64,000 nucleotides of DNA, taken from Aplectana chamaeleonis (Eukaryota; Nematoda; Chromadorea; Rhabditida; Cosmocercidae). Below are positions 37,583 to 49,900 of this stretch, piece after piece. The translations under genes and the position numbers were made by a program. The notes under the pieces were generated by a model. The model made no database searches, was not told the origin of the DNA, and saw only the letters and a program-made list of their open reading frames with translations. Positions within the stretch are counted from its first letter, which is position 1, and each line of letters begins with the position of its first letter. The stretch lies in contig JAPDOI010000065.1 of assembly GCA_029168955.1 (NCBI GenBank), forward strand, positions 806,001 to 870,000, read 5' to 3'.

Positions 37583-38700
37583 CACTGAGCGGCAAAACTA
37601 TATGACATTCCCCGATTTTCGCAATTCTGGATTTTGCGTGAACTAAGCAAAAAAAAAAGAAAAGGCCGTTCGACGCAGCACCCTTCAAAACCCCTTGTTA
37701 CAAATTTTCATAATAATACGTCGAATTTTGGAAAACTGGGACCGGAAAATGTCGAAATTGACCGATTCAAAACTATATGACATAGCAGAGGATACAACCA
37801 AAACTTCAATTTCACAAGCCCTGCACTAAACCGCTTATAGTAATAACAATCAGTAACATGAATTTAATAGTCAGTGGAGTTACCCTGGCGCAGGGTAACG
37901 TCGAATAATCTGTTTGGGATACTGTTCACTAAGTACTTGAGGACGCCACCTTCAATTGTGACCCACTCGGCGATAGCGGCCTCCTTCTGTTGAGCTATGG
38001 TTTCGTACTGCTTGCAGTGAGCGTGTACCCATTGCGCAAGTATACCACACAAGTTTTGCATTAGGTTGAGGTCCGGCGAACAGGCGGGGCCATTCAAGTT
38101 AATCCACATGATTGGCCTGAAATCAATCCAGCGTCGACCTGCTTACACGAAGAGGCGCATTGTCCTGCTAAAATACATGGCGATGGCGTCTCAAAAAGGG
38201 CAGGTGGTGGTCTTTTGGCCTACTCTGGTAATCTGCAGAGTTCATATTGCAAGGTATGAAGGCAATGTCTAGCTTGCCGTACCAGCTGAATGCTGCCCAA
38301 CTCATGAAACTTCCTCCTCCAAAAATCTTCTTCGAAAACGAGTGGATCTTTGCTTAGATCTCTCCAGTGCGAATTGAATTCACCAGGTCCGTCCAAGTTG
38401 AGCTTTTTCTTAGTCCGGGAAAACAATCTTCAAAGTTGCTTTCTTATGAGGGCGTTCAACATGAAGATTGACGAGATGACCCACCTCCTTCGAATTGTTT
38501 TGCATGTTCACTCGGGCGCATTGGAGTCGCGATTTCCTGTAGTTGTCTGTAAGACGTGGGCCACTTCTCGTTCGTTCTGGGACGAGGTTCCGGGACCTAT
38601 GAATGGTCCGCAGAGTTGTGGATATGTCGACGCGCAGGTCCAAGACTCGCTTGTTCTCGCTGAAACACATCATGGGCCTCGATTGGCGTTCTAGTTAAAG
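37583..38700 (-). mobile_element. Tc1/mariner-type transposon, degenerate
   Basis: The minus strand carries transposase remnants. The low-coordinate end has a Tc1-like terminus, CACTGAGCGGCAAAACTAT, just after a TA (37581-37604). A second AAAACTATATGACAT occurs near 37770. No matching inverted terminus was found near 38700, so the 5' end is truncated or decayed. Confidence 0.7.
37864..38673 (-). pseudogene. Tc1-like transposase remnant
   Basis: Frame 38109-37864 carries the C-terminal catalytic section: CSPDLNLMQNLCG, where functional family members have SPDLNPIEN. The Asp is present but the Glu of the IEN triplet reads Gln. The frame continues with LVNSIPNRLFDVTLRQGNSTDY, the usual C-terminus. 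Frame 38426-38220 carries the middle (KKKLNLDGPGEFNSHWRD, matching FSDEKKFNLDGPDGW-type sequence). Frame 38673-38410 carries an N-terminal part. The pieces lie in different frames, so the gene is dead. Confidence 0.7.
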
Positions 38701-39621
38701 GCAGGTTAAAAACGGTTGTTGTGCTGTTCTCATAAGAAGGTAGATCTGCTTATCATCAATCGGAAAATAGGTGAAAAGTTGTAGAAAAGCGCTCAGGAAC
38801 AAGCTATACCTTGGTCTTCGCCTAGCACCAATTATCGAGATTTCTATAAATGCCTGTTCGGCAACTTTCATTTTGCTTCTAAAGCATTTTCTGAGCACCT
38901 CTGCAGACTGCTGACTACCTTTGCAACATAATATAAGCAAGCACTAATGAAAATCTCGTTAATTTTGGGGAGGGGCGATACCGGTAGTTAGCCGTTATAC
39001 CTCGTTTGTGAGCGTTTTTCCCGCAAAGTCTCGGGTTATTCCACTCAATTTTACCTTTGTGATGACTGAATCTACATTCTTATCAAGAGAACTCAAAAAT
39101 GGTTTTTATTTTTATTTCAAACCCTGACTTGAAAGCCTTTCGACCACATTAATGCCGTTACCTCATAGACTCTTTCGAGTGTGTATGCTGCCTTTCAAGT
39201 TTGGTCCGAAAAGGGCTCCACAGGACTACCTAACACTTCTGATCTCTCATGCTCTCAGGTTGGCCGTATCCTTCCCCATATATATCCCAGCTTCATATCA
39301 AAATGGCATACCACCGGACAAGTGTTGAAATTTTTTCTTCGATGGGATCGCTAGTAATCGAACTAATACAACATATGCTACGAATTCCCCGGTAAAGCTA
39401 ACCACAAATCTAAAAACATCACTCTATTTTCCGCGTTCAGAGAAGATCAGAGGGTTTTCACTGCCCTATATTGTTTCGAAAATACTGCTGTTGCGTTCTA
39501 TGGTTTTTTCAATTCATTCTTCGAGTGCCTCATGCGCTTCGTTGTTCTGTTTTATCACTGTCGCCTTGAGTGCAATGTTAATAAATAAATAGATAAACAA
39601 ATAAATGAATAAATAAATGAA

Positions 39622-39676
<55 letters not shown>

Positions 39677-40391
39677 ATGTATGAACTTTAGTAGCCCAGG
39701 CATTATACAACCAGACACCGTTCGGGTCTGTGAACGGTAATCGCTCTTCTTTATATGGCAGCTTCCACTCTCTAGCGAACTCTGCTAAAGTTAGAAGTGA
39801 ATCGAAGAAAAAAGGTGCCATCAAGAATGTTCCCTATTGTCCCGTTTACTTGTCGTCATTTGACATCACCGTTTGAGAACGATCATCTCTCCACCTCTTT
39901 TTCACGTGAACATTCGAGATGGTTCTGATGAAAAAAAAAACATTCCCGAACCGGCTCTCGCGTCTATCAAACTATCTCGATCGAATCAGCTAAAAATTGA
40001 TCAACACTATCACATGATACTCTGTAACAGTTTCTTGTGGGAGCAAATGAGCCGGATTCATCAACATAGGCTAACCACACCCGTGACCCAAAATGTAGCA
40101 ATGATAGGCAAAATCTGGACTTCAGTCAACCCCCACTGCCCCAAACAAGCCAAAACCCTTGTCCAGACTGATAATAGTACTAGAAAAACGATGTCTGCTG
40201 CGACCAGCTAAAGTCATTTTCTCATTCACCTCTTTTCGAAAACCTGATTTCACTAGTACAAAGAGTCCTCTATAACTTCTCCACGAACTCCTCCTTCAAA
40301 GCTGCAGGCTTGAAACTCACAATTTTGAACTCGTCCCTAAACTAGGGCATTTCTGGACTGACGGAATAAGGGGTCTTAGGAGAAACTTCTC
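38701..40391. other. Intergenic, microsatellite and element ends
   Basis: GTGTATGCTGCCTTTCAAG at 39182-39200 is a right terminus of the GCATACACG foldback family. A possible left partner TAAAGGCAGG near 38695 is weak. No gene seen. Confidence 0.45.
39579..39678. repeat. (AAAT)n microsatellite
   Basis: Perfect AAAT units from about 39615 to 39678, preceded by imperfect units with G and C variants. Confidence 0.97.
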
Positions 40392-40811
40392 AAAGGCAGT
40401 GTTCACTATGAATATCATACTCGAGTTCGACTCAAAAAATGGGGTTGTTTGGTTGAGAAGTAACTAATAGTGAAGGAACACCGAAGAAAATATTCAAAAT
40501 AGGCTAAAAAAACTGTTTCTGACGTTCAGGGCGTGGAGAAACACACGGGCCTTGCTGGTTTCCGCAAGCGCGCGCTAATTGCGAAATGTGCGCGAATCGA
40601 TCAGGGAGGATGCGGAAGATTTGCTTGACAATTTGCCATAGAAAACGTGCGCGGCGCCACAAGCAGGTGTACTGGGATAATTTTCAAAGCTGTTTCTATC
40701 GGTTTCTGGAAGGTTTTCGCTGTTTTCTTCGGCCCTATCCCCTCCAGCATCTGCCAGCTTAGTGTTTAACACTGAAACCTCTAAAACAGGATTTATAGTG
40801 GACACAGCCTT
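40392..40811. mobile_element. Foldback/MITE element with AAAGGCAGTGTTCACTAT terminus
   Basis: Left end AAAGGCAGTGTTCACTATGA, right end TTATAGTGGACACAGCCTT. The interior shows no coding capacity. Another terminus-like AAAGGCAGCATACACG begins at 40813, so two elements may abut here. Confidence 0.65.
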
Positions 40812-41317
40812 GAAAGGCAGCATACACGCCCACGAACATTTATTTATTTATTTATGCACGCAGAGGTGCGCATAATTAAGCATCTTGAAATAGAAACAGT
40901 ACAACCGGCTCATAGAAAAATTTTAAAAACGACAAATAAAGTGTTAAACAGATTGGAATTGTTAAAAACAACAACAAAAAATAATTTGAAAAAAAATAAA
41001 CACGCCTCGAAAAGAGTCCACGAATGGAAACACAACTCGCTTCGCACAGAAAAATACGTCAATAAGCCTCATGATACATCATAGAAGTTTTGAATAGAAC
41101 TATTAAAAGAAGCACACGAGACGAATTGCGCTAATCTCACGGTTGTCGCGCTTTGCAAAAAGTTCAGAAACTTCAGATCAGAAGGAGATTATCGCATTAG
41201 TTATTGGGAATAAGAGCGCGATCTGATTGTAGCATGGTTTCAACCGAGAGACAAGCAAGCTTCGTAGCTAGTAGAGATTTGGGTGAGAATAAAAACAACT
41301 CTCCATCTTGTATGCCT
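40812..41317. other. No gene; left terminus of a foldback element
   Basis: AAAGGCAGCATACACGCCCA at 40813 is a GCATACACG-family end. The lysine-rich frame at 40854-41084 is AT-rich and not supported as a gene. Confidence 0.45.
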
Positions 41318-41973
41318 TGTATGAAGTGTATTAGGTTCAACATGGTCGAGATAACAGCATAAGAAGACCCGCACGGCCCCTATCATGTCGCTAACTACGT
41401 TTGAAGCGCTGAGAACTATCCAGGATGACAATATTTGGCAATATTTGAGCAATCCTCTCTCGCACGCCCGTATTTGCCCACCCCTTCGAGGAACAGAGTG
41501 AAAAGTTAAACTTGAGAAAACATGTGATAACTTAGAGTGAAAGCACTATCAAAACGGAGTCTACGAGAGAAGCTGCTCGGTATACCTGAATATTACGTGT
41601 TAATTACGTGTTTGTTCACCGATGAGATCCTCCATTTCAAAAAGCCAGCCGATGTAGAGCGGCATTCTGAAAAGTGGACGAGAGTTAATCGGTATGTAGG
41701 CATGCTATATTCAAGTAAATCAAACTGTTTCTCTCGTGCACTCCCATTTGATAGTGCTGTCTCTCTCAATTATCACATGATTTCTCAAGTATCTATTTCC
41801 ATTTTCTTACTCGATGGGGTGGCAAAATACAGGCGTGCGAGACGGTTATGCTCGAATACTGACATCCTGGATGGTTTTCAGCGCTTCAAACACCGTCGGC
41901 AACATGAAAGTGGCCATGCGGTCTTATTTATGCTGTTATCTCGACCATGTTCGTGAGCGTGTATGCTGCCTTT
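41318..41973. mobile_element. Foldback/MITE element, GCATACACG family, copy 1
   Basis: About 650 bp, same plan as 49268-49912: two inverted halves reading GAGATAACAGCATAA (left) and TTATGCTGTTATCTCGACCATG (right; 41928 on). The right end CGTGTATGCTGCCTTT is clear, the left end is decayed. Its right half is part of the left arm of the large inverted repeat at 41697-46320. Confidence 0.65.
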
Positions 41974-44900
41974 AGGCGCCATCTAGCCAACCATCGAAGG
42001 AGGTGATTGAGTCTATACGTATAATTAGCGTGCCAGTCGATGTTCAAGGCAGTGTTCTCATGTTGTCAGACAAGTTTGGTACCAAAATACCGATTTCGAA
42101 AGGAAATCGCACGCTCAGTTGGCCTATGGCGACAGCCGACCGTGTGTGGCGGCAGCGGCTTCTGTTGTCAATGCGTTACAAGTGTCCTGCTGCCTCTGCG
42201 TGGCCCAAGGAGCCTATACAAAAGAAGCAAAATGAGTTTGTGAAATCAGGATTGAAAAATTTTGGAAATTTTACTTTTCCAGATTACGATGATTACGATT
42301 TATAACGACATGTAGATATGGTGTCGAAAATATAAAAAACGAACGAAAATGGTTAGAACGTCGGACTGATCATGTTGTAACTGGTGCAGAGGATCTGTCG
42401 AGTAATGTAAGACAAAGAACCGTTCCAAAGCTTAAAAACCCTGTTCACGATAAACTTTGTATTTGATATTTCAGTTAAAGGATTTGTGCTATCCCTCACA
42501 AGGGAGGGTTGCACACAATAAGATGGAGTTTCGCGAAACCACTTTAATATCTTCTAGGGGGAGGACAGTGCTCTATTATTCCGTACTCAGAATCGGCTAA
42601 ATGCTTCAGAGATTCACAGGAGATTACCAAAAGTGGGCATTTCCATAGCTTTGCCAAGAGAAAAGGAGTACACGAATGAGAATTTTTAGGGCGTTCAAAA
42701 ATTGCCTCGGATTGATCTTGAAAATTGTTTCTAGGGGTTGTTTTGGGTGCTAATCATGAATCTGAGCCCATTTGCCAATATTTGGAAAAATTCTATCTGA
42801 TTTCATCCGAAGCTTTGAAATGGAGTAAATGCCGGCCGAACGCAAGTTTTGGACGATTTCGAGAATTCTACATACGATCAAATCGCTTCAAAACTTGTAC
42901 ATAGGGGCTACTCGGGGTGCCTAATATACATTCCATCCGATGGCCAAAATCGCGTCGGATCGGATTTTCGGATATTGCCGATTTTAAAAAACCGACTCAT
43001 TGGATAAAACGGATACTGGCCCAAACGAGAATTTCGGATAACGGATCTTATCCGAAACGAGAATTTTTGACCGGATCGGTTATCGGATATCCGACCGGAT
43101 AAAATCGGATCCACCGGACAATTCGGATGAAAAAACGGATAAGAAAAATGTTCAGTAATACCGAAGATTTAACTCCGTGTATTCAAGCAAATACTATTCT
43201 AAAACCAAATGTAATCTTCATATTTTATTCGTGAAAACAAACGAATCACCGGTTTTGGGATATTTTAAAGCAATAGTTGACATTAGCAGTTGGACCGGTA
43301 CTAGCAAACCTTCAGGGCTGCATCGAAGACCTGCTAGGATTGTTCGAGTACGCCAGGGCAGGTCAGCTTCACTATCATCGACTAGAGGGGGCACACCGCC
43401 ATATACGGGAATAGGTTGAGCAGCAGGCAACTATTCTGTCATGAAACGTGTATGCTCAGCCATCTGCAGTCCTCTAAGCGAGTGCTCGGAGGTTCCGAAA
43501 CATGCAGTGCCATGGCTCTATATACGTTGTACGCAGAACTTCCTTTGTGTTGCCCCAGGCGGTGCCAGCAAGGGCGCGCAGAATGTTGATGCGTGAAGTG
43601 GCTGCAGCAGCACCAAGTATGCATACGTGTGTTCTCTTGGAAACGTAGAGAGGGAACCAGGAAGAATTTTTTACACCTGTACTTGAATTTGTCAAAATCC
43701 CAGTCTTCCATTCAGTGGCGAATAACCGCAGCGTGTCATCCTTCGTCACGATTCTATGAGCACTCTTACCCGCCGCTATATTAGGTAGTCCCATATCTGT
43801 CAAATAATACCACTTTGAAAAACAACTTTTTATAGAATATCAAACCTCTGGGTCACTGATTATTCGCATTTTGAAAGAGGAGGGAAACTCTGAGTGTTGT
43901 GAAGTTAACAGCTTTTTTCCTTACGCTAACATTGAAAAAAGCAGCCGAAATATTTCCTGAGGCTTGCGCTCGAACTTTTCTATGTTTCGTGCTGTGTACA
44001 AAAGAGCATTTTGCTGCATTTAGAGCATTTTGCTTACGCCTCATTTTGGTTACTTCAAAAAGCTTCTGGTTTCCGCTCTTTGGATTTCTTGCGCGAGCAT
44101 CGGCGTGCCGCGGCCGACCACGTTGCGAGGAATGCGGCCCCAAATACTTAATGGCCCAGAATTCGCTGCGCTACATTACCTTCCAAAAGTCAGACCTTAA
44201 AACTTTCTCTGTACCAACATGTAGTCGTCTGAGAGTATGGAGGCGCAGTGAAGGTCAAATCCGATTATGATGAAGCTGACTAGGATAGTGGCGAATCTGC
44301 TTTCGGAGAGGAGGACGGGTTGAAAGACGACGGAAAAATAGTCGACTGAACGCGTGTCTTCAGATGCGCTGTACGATTAAAGCAACCATATCAGTCTAAG
44401 ATCTCCGAATATGTCTTGTTTTATGGCCACCAAGATAGTTTGTTGTAATTTTTTTCCAATCTGGTGGAATTCACAAAAACGCTAACCACGTTTCAACCAT
44501 GGCTCGCGTAGCCATGGCTGAAATACACATCGTGTGCAAATCGATCGTCCTCAAACCGCCCGATGGCTTAAACGTGGTTATCGTTTCGTGAATTCCAGCC
44601 CTGAAAGGTTTGCTAGTACCGGTCCACAAGCTGCTAATGTCAACTATTGCTTTAAAATGATCCCAAAACCGGTGATTCGTTTGTTTTTCACGAATAAAAA
44701 TACTGAAGATTACATTTGGTTTTAGAATAGTATTTGCTTGAATACACGGAGTAAAATCTTCGGTACTACTGAACATTTTTCTTATCCGTTCTTTTCATCC
44801 GGGAATTGTCCGGTGGATCCGATTTTATCCGGTCGGATATCCGATAACCGATCCGGTCAAAAATTCTCGTTTCGGATAAGATCCGTTATCCGGAAATTCT

Positions 44901-46320
44901 CGTTTGGTGCCAGTATCCGTTTTATCCAATGAGTCGGTTTTTTAAAATCGGCAATATCCGAAAATCACGATCCGATACGCGTTTTGGCCATCCCGGATGG
45001 AATAGTATATTAGGCACCTGAGTAGCCCCTATGTACAAGTTTTGGAAGCGATTTGATCGTATGTAAATTCTCGAAATCGTCCAAAACTTGCGTTCGGCTT
45101 TGGCATTTACTCCCATTTCAAAGCTTCGGATGAAATCAGATAGAATTTTTCCAAATAATGTTGGCAAATGGGCTCCAGATTCAATGATTAGCACCTGGCA
45201 AACAACCCCTAGAAACAATTTTTCAAGATCAATCCGAGGCAATTTTTTTGAACGCCCTAAAAATTCTCATTCGTGTACTCCTTTCTCTTGGCAAAGCTGA
45301 TGGAAATGCCCACTTTTGGGAATCTCCTGTGAATCTCTGAAGCATTTAGCCGATTCTGAGTACGGAATAATAGAGCACTGTCCTCCCCCTAGAAGATATT
45401 AAAGTGGTTTCGCGAAACTCCATCTTATTGTGTGCAACCCTCCCTTGTGAGGGATAGCACAAATCCTTTAACTGAAATATCAAATACAAAGTTTATCGTG
45501 AACAGGGTTTTTAAGCTTTGTAACGGTTCTTTGTCTTACATTACCATTAAACAGATCCTCTGCACCAGTTACAACATACGACTGAGTCCGACGTTCTAAC
45601 CATTTTCGTTTCGTTTTTTATATGTTTCGACACCATATCTACATGTCGTTATAAATCGTAATCATCGTAATCTGGAAAAGTAAAAATTTCCAAAATTTTT
45701 CAATCTACTGATTTCACAAACTCATTTTGCTTCTTTGTATAGGCTCAGCTTGGGCCACGCAGAGGCAGCTGGACAACTTGTAACGCATTGACAACAGAAG
45801 CCGCTGCCGCCACACCACGGTCGGCTATTGTCGCCATAGGCCAACTCGAGCGTGCGATTTCGCTTTCGAAATCGGTATTTTGGTCACCAAACTTGTCTGA
45901 CAACATGAGGAACACTGCCTTGAACATCGACTGGCACGCTAATTATACGTATAGACTCAAATCACCTCCTTCGATGGTTGGCTAGATGGCGCCCATAAAG
46001 CGCAGCATACACGCTCACGAACATGGTCTGAGATAACAGCATAAATAAGACCGCATGGCTCACTTTTCATGTTGCCAGAGCAGGTGTTTGAAAGCGCTGA
46101 AAACCATCCAGGATGTCAGTATTCGAGCATAACCGTTCTCGCACGCCTGTATTTTGGCCACCCCATCGAGTAAGAAACAAGATATTTTGAGAAATCATGT
46201 GATAATTGAGAGAATAGCACTAATACTTAGAGAAATCATGTGATAATTGAGAGAGACAGCACTATCAAATGGGAGTGCACGAGAGAAACAGTTTGATTTA
46301 CTTGAATATAGCATGCCTAC
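41697..46320. mobile_element. Very large inverted repeat (foldback element) with about 1.65-kb arms
   Basis: Left arm 41697-43319 matches the reverse complement of right arm 44596-46320 over nearly its whole length. The spacer is about 1.28 kb. Landmarks pair across it: 42046/45921 (CAAGGCAGTGTTCTCATG and complement), 42434/45513 (AAAACCCTGTTCACGATAAA and complement), and a CGGAT-rich block at 42950-43140 paired with 44800-44980. The arms differ by scattered substitutions and small indels, so this is old DNA and not an assembly mirror. No transposase is recognised in arms or spacer. The right arm has an internal tandem duplication near 46184-46260. It lies 590 bp downstream of the gene B stop. 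Confidence 0.85.
43320..44595. other. Spacer of the large inverted repeat, no recognised gene
   Basis: Short frames on both strands show no recognisable domain. At 44480-44590 a smaller imperfect inversion pairs ACCACGTTT with AAACGTGGT. I see no transposase motif. Confidence 0.5.
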
Positions 46321-46908
46321 CAGGTCGATCAGGTTTCGAAGCTCATCTTTCATTGTACTGCTTTTCTGATGGATACTTAAACGTTTCTGTTTCTTTATTT
46401 GCTTACATCCTCTACCAACCTTTGCTGAACTATTCTGCACCATCTCTTCATTCCTCGCAAATCTTTCAAGCATTTCCCTATTGTTGACCCTGATATCCGA
46501 TCTCGACAGGAGTTCTTGGTCACATGATCCTGAACTAAACGTTGCAGCTGTTCCATCGCCTTCTTCTTGGACGATAGCTGCACCTTCAAACAATCGCGGA
46601 TCGTGTCGGGGCATATACCCACCGATAAAATAAGGGAAGGCTTGACTAAGAAGGAGAGTTGACTAGCGGAGGAGCAAGGAATGAAAAAAAGAAATGGGAA
46701 ATAAAGAAAGCGAATCAGCTAGAAGGAACATCTCTAACTCGCATATCCATAAGCTAAGCTGCTGCTCCCGTTGAAGTCTGCAATTTGTGATGTTGTTAGT
46801 TCATGTACAGGTGAGTATACATTCATATAAATTATATTAATTACAAAGCCATTCACAATTTTCGGCAACATAATCAGAGGAAGATGAGAGAGAAACCTAT
46901 ACACAACG
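46321..46908. other. Gene B 3' flank
   Basis: Likely 3' UTR and downstream flank of gene B. No AATAAA was found on the minus strand within 400 bp of the stop; the nearest is near 46397. No gene seen. Confidence 0.4.
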
Positions 46909-49900
46909 CTAAGGTGAAGTTGTGTTTTGATTGACGTTGGTTCTTGATTGAACGATATCGCCTTGCCGAAGATTCACACGTCCGAATCCGCCACCGTAAA
47001 CATCGGAGTTAGCTCTTGCGAAGGCGGCCAACGATCGTATGGTGAGACCGTTGAGCAGTTCGGTAGCCTGATCCTGTAACGATTTATTTGGTTCAGCTTA
47101 ATGAACTTATTCAAAACATGCAGAAATTGGCTTTGGTAAACGCGTATTTCACTCGTGGTCAACTGTGCGCGCACAAGAAATAATGGCATATGGTCCGTGT
47201 CATTCAATCAGATAGCCGCGACGCGGCTGCGTTAAAATTGGCGCGTAAGAGAAAGAAGGACTAGTGGCTGCCGATCGAATGCTTGCATAACTGAGTGTGG
47301 CTTACTGATAAAGAATGACGCGAACAATTCAATGACTGAACACTGCGCCAATAGCACTCACCTCCTGAGTATCGTCTGCAATGTGGGAACAATAGCTGCA
47401 CCGGCTGATTTTTCGTTGAGCTCGTGAAACAGGCTTAATATAAAAACTCAACTCATGAACAGCTATATAATGCACAAAATTTGTCAAAATAGTAAGTAAT
47501 CAGAGTCAAGATTTGTATAATAATCTAGTACTGACCTCAGGCTCACGCGGTTGAATCTTTGAAGTGAAGCGATCGATAGAACTCTCGAGCAGCGTGAATG
47601 CACCTTAACGCACAAAAAATAATGTCTTCCAAACTGTTCTGTTGGAGGTCAGAACCACATTGAATTTTCCTTGACAAGGAAAGCACAGAAAGCGAAGGTC
47701 GCATATGCGAAAACGAAATGTATCGTCAGTATCGAAACATGGGCTCTCTACACACCGAGGGGGGAATTGTCCCGCCTTTTGCGGCTCTAATTCCACTCGG
47801 GACCACTTCGCTTGTATTGAGTAGCGTGACGTTTCGAACTGCGAAAATGGGGCAACACCTCCCTCGGTGTGTAGAGAGCCCCTGTCCCGTCAGTATCTCT
47901 CGAGCATCCGTAGTAGTACTGCGCAGTACTTCGTACAGTTCTGCTAGTTTCGAAAAGTTAACACTTTAGAGACCGCGTGTCCACACTGAGCACTCACGCC
48001 TCTTCTGCCCCTGCGGACTCATGTTCACACTGCTCGCCCACGCCTTGAACTCAACTTTTCGTTTCTCTTTGAAGAAACGGACTCCTTCTAGTGATTGCTG
48101 TAATACCCATGCATAAAACAAATGTGGCTAGTATGCAAATATTAAGCGCCATATATATCCTCTTGACAAAATCATTTACGGTAAAAAATCGGTTTGCAAC
48201 TTTCAATGAAATGATTAGCCCTGGACCGCGCCGATCCGCTACGGGGACTGGCCGCGGAACGCTAGGTCCCAAAAGTTTTAAAAGCGAAACTTCTCGAAAA
48301 AGTTAGGGTACCCATCAGACACTCGTCGATCTGTTTTGAAAAAATTCGGATTTAGCTCAAGACGTCTGGGTAGGGAAATATACGGTGTTGAAAACGAATC
48401 TGGGGTCTATTTGCCGGAGATCTGAAATTTACTGTAGATTACTATAGGTATCATGCCAGATGCATAGGGAGCAAAACCTGCCTTGGTTTTTCGAAAATCT
48501 GCATATGTACATCAAAATCGTATTCACCATCCCCCATAGCCTCCATAAAGAATTCTTGGACCAGATCATAGTTTTTGACCAAACTGCTTCCGAAAGTCGC
48601 GTTTTGTCGTCACATTTTCCCTTGCTGAGATGCTTTGAACGTCAAAAACTTTGAAAAATTGGCGAATAGACCCTAGCTTCTTGATCAGCAACCCTTGTAA
48701 CTCCCCTGAGAGTGTTTGAAGTCAAATCTGGAACACTTTTCTTAAGCGCTTCTAGAACTCTCTAGTTGCTATAAGTAAACACCTAACCTTGGAAAATGCT
48801 ACCAGTCCGTACAAAGTTTGGAAAATTTGCTTTCACCCAAACTTTGCTTGGGGGTTGCTTTCTGCGCACAACACGATTATGAAGTCCTCTCCGGATTCTG
48901 GAAAGATTATTGCACATTTTGGAAGGCACGAAAAGTACAAAAAACAACCGTCTTGAATACAAAAAACAGCTCCAGACGGGGTGGTGTGCAGTTTTACTAT
49001 GGATGCCCAAGAGATACTAACAATAAAATAAACACCGTAGATGCGACCAACGCTTTCTAGTTTTTCATTGTGACTATTTCCTGAGATGAATACTCAATTT
49101 TCAAGCTCTTGTTTTACAATTGTCTATTCAATACATGGTTTTGTGAGCCACATTAGGAACAGAATTTCCCCTCCAAAAAACGACCGCAGAAACTCCCAAG
49201 ACTTATGGGCACTCTAGAAGCAGGCAGTTCAACTAGAAATCTTAGAACACATCTCGAGAAAATGGTCAAATGCAGCATACACGATCACAAAAATAATCGA
49301 GATAACAGCATAAGTAGGCCCGCAAGGCTCATACTATATCGTCAACGACGTTTGAAGCACTGAAAACCATCCAGGATGGCAATATTTGAGCAATTCTGTT
49401 TCGCACGCCCGTATTATCCCACCTCTTCGAGTAACAGAATGAGGATTGATACTTGAGAAAACATGTGATAATGGAGAGTGATAGCACTTTCAAATAGGAG
49501 TGCACGGGAGAAACAGCTTGATTCACCTGAATATAACACGTCTAAATGCCGACTGATTCTCGTCCACTTTCGAGATCGCCGCTCTACTCCGGCTGGCATT
49601 TAAAACGGAGGATTCTATCGGCGCACAAACATGTTATATTCAGGTAAATCGAGCTGTTTCTTCCGTGCACTCACTTTTGATAAGGCTATCGCTCTCAGTT
49701 ATTGCGAGGTTTCTCATGTTTCACTTCTCATTCTGTTACTCGAACGGGTGGGAAAACACGGGCGGGAGAGACAGGATTGCTCAAATATTGTCAAATATTG
49801 TCATCCTAGATGGTTTTCAGCGCTTCAAACGCCGTTGACGACATGGTACGTGCCAGCCGGTCCTATTTATGCTGATATCTCGACCATGTTTGAGAGTTTG

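Noticed and set aside
41537..41956. 139-codon frame
   Set aside because: It lies in the inverted-repeat arm and is mirrored by a different frame in the other arm (46195-46614), without conserved coding.
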